Source of the DNA: Bacteroidales bacterium
GTDB taxonomy: Bacteria; Bacteroidota; Bacteroidia; Bacteroidales; UBA7960
DNA: 16,422 nucleotides
NCBI GenBank assembly: GCA_007132395.1
Contig: SLOR01000238.1
Span: forward strand, 1-16,422
Reading direction: 5' to 3'
Shown: one piece after another, positions 14,300 through 16,422 of the stretch
How positions within the stretch are numbered: the stretch's first letter is position 1
How the letters are laid out: every line of letters begins with the position of its first letter
Program-made: the position numbers and the translations under genes
The notes under the pieces: generated by a model
Databases searched by the model: none
Seen by the model: only the letters and a program-made list of their open reading frames with translations
What the model was told of the DNA's origin: nothing

Positions 14300-15271
14300 T
14301 TATATCCATGGAAGCTTTTTCAAATCCACATTTCCCCCAGAAAAAATGATGCCTACTTTCTTCGATACAAACCTGTCTGGATTCTCCATCAGTGCCGCCA
14401 GTGGCACTGCAGCGGATGGTTCTATAACGATTTTCATCCTTTCCCATACCCATTTCATGGCCTGCACAATAGATACCTCGCTGGCCGTAATGATATCATG
14501 AGCATTCTCCATTATCAGCGGATAGGTAAGCGTTCCCAGTGAGGTTTTCAGTCCATCGGCAATGGTAACAGGATTTTGCGAGGGAATGAATTTATTTTGT
14601 TGGAATGACTGCCATGCATCATTGGCCATAATAGGTTCTGCACCAATCACTTTTGTTGCCGAGGTGAAATATTTTGCAGTGAGCAAGGTGCCACTCAGCA
14701 GGCCACCACCGCCCAGGGGGGTAATAATATAATCAGGTTCTTCATTGAGTTGCTGCAGCATTTCATAAAAGCATGTTGCCTGCCCCCGTATTACCCTGTA
14801 ATCATTGTAAGGATGAATGAATACGGCTCCCGTTTCGTGCTGCACTTTCTCAAGGGTTGCTTCACGGGCTTGCAGGGTGGGCTCACAAAAGGTGATAACA
14901 CCACCATAATCTCTTACGGCATCCACCTTAACCTGTGGCGCATTCTCAGGCATTACGATATGTGCCTTCATATTATGCAGGCGTGCGGCAAGGGCAAGGG
15001 CCTGGGCGTGATTGCCTGATGAATGTGTACAAACGGCGGCCCCGGGCTGGTGCTGGCTCAGTTCCCACACGGCACTGCTGGCCCCGCGGAATTTGAATGC
15101 TCCTGCTTTCTGAAAGTTCTCACATTTAAAAAACAGCTCAGTGCCCGTGAGTTTGTTCAGGGTCTGACAGGTAAGAACAGGGGTTTCTTTTACCATGGCC
15201 CGGTTTTGTTCCTGGATATGCCTTATGGCCGGGCCGTCGGGTATTTTGGTGCCGGGAAATGGGAGCTCCAT
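14300..15271 (-). CDS. PLP-dependent threonine/serine dehydratase (or serine racemase-like)
   Basis: This 323-residue fold-type II PLP enzyme deaminates threonine or serine to the 2-oxo acid, or racemises serine; the family cannot be split by eye. Lys60 in GAFKFRG is the PLP lysine, SSGNHAQ (84-90) binds the substrate carboxylate, the glycine loop GGGGLLSG (187-194) holds the PLP phosphate, and SGGNVDL (311-317) contacts the pyridine nitrogen. The chain ends at LPW directly after this, so there is no ACT regulatory domain; feedback by isoleucine, as in biosynthetic IlvA, is not expected. It lies 11 bp after the phosphatase stop and 9 bp before the methyltransferase gene, hence probably co-transcribed, though no functional link is evident. 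A shorter start at residue Met26 is possible. Confidence 0.9.
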   Translation of the reverse strand: MELPFPGTKIPDGPAIRHIQEQNRAMVKETPVLTCQTLNKLTGTELFFKCENFQKAGAFKFRGASSAVWELSQHQPGAAVCTHSSGNHAQALALAARLHNMKAHIVMPENAPQVKVDAVRDYGGVITFCEPTLQAREATLEKVQHETGAVFIHPYNDYRVIRGQATCFYEMLQQLNEEPDYIITPLGGGGLLSGTLLTAKYFTSATKVIGAEPIMANDAWQSFQQNKFIPSQNPVTIADGLKTSLGTLTYPLIMENAHDIITASEVSIVQAMKWVWERMKIVIEPSAAVPLAALMENPDRFVSKKVGIIFSGGNVDLKKLPWI

Positions 15272-15282
15272 AAAATTGGTTT

Positions 15283-15753
15283 TTAGCTGTGATGGTTGTT
15301 TTTTATTTCCAGGGCTATGGCTTCACAGGCTTCATCCAGCATATGAAATACATTATCAAACCCTTTATCACCTCCGTAATAGGGATCGGGCACTTCCTTA
15401 TTCTTCCCCGGTTCTGTTTTATTGAGGATGAGATGGAGTTTTTCCAGATGTTTTTTATTATCGGTAAGAGCTGCCAGGTCGTAATAGTTAGACTGATCCA
15501 TGGCGAAAATCAAATCAAAATTGGAAAAGTCTTCCCTTCGGAATTTACGCGCTCTCTGGTCTGTAATATCAATACTGTTTCGGGCAGCAACCTCTATGGA
15601 GCGGGGATCGGGTCTTTCTCCTGCGTGATATGCCGCTGTGCCTGCTGAATCAACTTCTGCATTGAGTTGGTATTTGGCGGCTTTAGCTTTCATGATGCCT
15701 TCTGCAAGGGGCGACCTGCAGATGTTTCCCAGACATACCATTAGTATTTTCAT
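15283..15753 (-). CDS. Low-molecular-weight protein-tyrosine phosphatase
   Basis: This 156-residue cytosolic phosphatase has the full LMW-PTP signature: P-loop Cys7-LGNIC-Arg13-Ser14 at the N-terminus and the general acid Asp123 in VPDPYYGG. It hydrolyses phosphotyrosine; in bacteria relatives (Wzb, Etp, YwlE) act on BY-kinases or on arginine phosphate. No kinase or capsule gene is next to it, so the substrate is unknown. It is the first gene of the leftward cluster and starts 146 bp from the dnaA stop, beyond the dnaA terminator, so it should have its own promoter; I found no convincing TAnnTTTG match in that gap. Its place beside dnaA agrees with a gene order I recall from other Bacteroidota. 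Confidence 0.93.
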   Translation of the reverse strand: MKILMVCLGNICRSPLAEGIMKAKAAKYQLNAEVDSAGTAAYHAGERPDPRSIEVAARNSIDITDQRARKFRREDFSNFDLIFAMDQSNYYDLAALTDNKKHLEKLHLILNKTEPGKNKEVPDPYYGGDKGFDNVFHMLDEACEAIALEIKNNHHS

Positions 15754-15838
15754 GGCGTATATGTTTTAGGTTTCTATAAATATTGTGTTATATGCTACAA
15801 TCTGGCGTTATTACCTTAGTCCTCCTGCAATAAATAAG

Positions 15839-15877
15839 AAAACCCCGAAGCACCTTACAATGTAAATCCGGGGTTTT
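15839..15877 (-). terminator. Intrinsic terminator of dnaA
   Basis: AAAACCCCG (15839-15847) and CGGGGTTTT (15869-15877) form a perfect 9-bp stem. The loop holds a small inner pairing, TTAC-aat-GTAA. Read on the minus strand it starts 22 bases after the dnaA stop and ends in TTTTCTTATTT, a fair U-rich tail. The + strand side also ends in T5, so it may work both ways. Confidence 0.8.
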
Positions 15878-15899
15878 TCCTGAGGTATGACAAATTTAA

Positions 15900-16422
15900 C
15901 TAAAGTTTTACTTTAATCATATTATCCAGTTCGTCAAAATGTTTTTTGAAGTTCCTGTCGGTGTCATAAAGGTTCTTCACCGTTTTACATGCATGCAGCA
16001 CGGTGGCATGATCTTTCTTTCCCAGCTTGCTTCCAATGGTAGCCAGTGAATGCTTGGTGTAGGATTTGGAGAAATACATGGCCAGCTGCCTTGCCTGCAC
16101 AATTTCGCGCTTACGTGTGTTGGAATTGATTTTATCTACAGAAATTTCAAAATACTCACCAACAATTCTCTGGATATAATCAATGGTAATTTCCCTGGGA
16201 GTGCTCTTTACAAACTTCTGAATAATGGTGCTGGCCAGCTCAAGGGTAATCTCTTTCTTATTCATGGATGACTGGGCGAGGATAGAAATGAGCGCCCCTT
16301 CCATTTCCCTGATATTGGTGATAATACTGTTGGCGATAAGTTCTACAACGTTGTGTGGCATATCCACCCCGTCGTTGTAAAGTTTTTTCTGTAAAATGGC
16401 AATGCGCGTTTCCAGATCAGGC
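15900..16422 (-). CDS. dnaA: Chromosomal replication initiator DnaA, C-terminal part (5' end outside window)
   Basis: The frame runs off the right edge; 173 residues are visible, beginning DLETRIAILQKKL. This is the end of the AAA+ domain III (lid region: DMPHNVVELIANSI, NIREMEGAL with the sensor II region) and all of domain IV, which binds DnaA boxes. Domain IV has TRKREIVQARQLAMYF, then SLATIGSKLGKKDHATVLHA, the DnaA signature helix-turn-helix (many bacteria have RDH where this has KDH), and ends at LDNMIKVKL. DnaA opens the replication origin and also regulates transcription. The window holds only the downstream side of the gene, and no cluster of DnaA boxes was found in the gene-free regions here, so the origin is not shown in this window. 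Confidence 0.96.
   Translation of the reverse strand, partial: PDLETRIAILQKKLYNDGVDMPHNVVELIANSIITNIREMEGALISILAQSSMNKKEITLELASTIIQKFVKSTPREITIDYIQRIVGEYFEISVDKINSNTRKREIVQARQLAMYFSKSYTKHSLATIGSKLGKKDHATVLHACKTVKNLYDTDRNFKKHFDELDNMIKVKL

Noticed and set aside
15754..15899. Replication origin beside dnaA
   Set aside because: No TTATCCACA-like DnaA boxes in this gap or in the long spacer at 6754-7676; the upstream side of dnaA is outside the window.

Overview
The window comes from a chromosome of the phylum Bacteroidota. This is inferred from several signs: a subtilase with the C-terminal sorting domain of the type IX secretion system (T9SS), a GldI-like FKBP lipoprotein and further FKBP lipoproteins, promoters of the TTTG / TAnnTTTG kind, few Shine-Dalgarno sequences, and the ndk / nrnA / gldI-like and dnaA / phosphotyrosine phosphatase / RsmI-like methyltransferase neighbourhoods. 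I cannot name a genus. No rRNA, tRNA, CRISPR array, insertion sequence or phage gene is visible.

Left part (1-3330, + strand): the end of an envelope-glycan operon. It holds a membrane-anchored family 2 glycosyltransferase (cut by the window edge), a family 4 glycosyltransferase, GmhA and a GmhB-like phosphatase. The last two act in ADP/GDP-heptose synthesis. A nested, terminator-like RNA fold follows. Next (3426-6753, +) come exported proteins: a MORN-repeat protein, an unrecognised lipoprotein and a T9SS-sorted S8 protease. A 923-bp AT-rich stretch without genes (6754-7676) carries repeated TTTACA/TGTAAA sites and leads into an XRE-type regulator.

Middle part (8198-13496): ndk (-) and nrnA (+) diverge around a perfect 14-bp palindrome. 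The encoded nucleoside diphosphate kinase has Tyr where the phospho-accepting His should be. After nrnA come three consecutive FKBP lipoproteins with one, two and three FKBP domains, then lgt, whose product puts the diacylglycerol on lipoproteins such as these. A 13-bp bidirectional hairpin closes the block.

Right part (13553-16422, - strand): dnaA (its N-terminal part lies outside the window) ends in an intrinsic terminator. Beyond it a tight three-gene cluster reads leftward: low-molecular-weight phosphotyrosine phosphatase, threonine/serine dehydratase and RsmI-like methyltransferase.

Most genes are ordinary housekeeping or envelope genes. The points most worth a second look are the Tyr117 NDK, the 1-2-3 FKBP lipoprotein series with degenerate and canonical domains, and the repeated-site region upstream of the XRE regulator.
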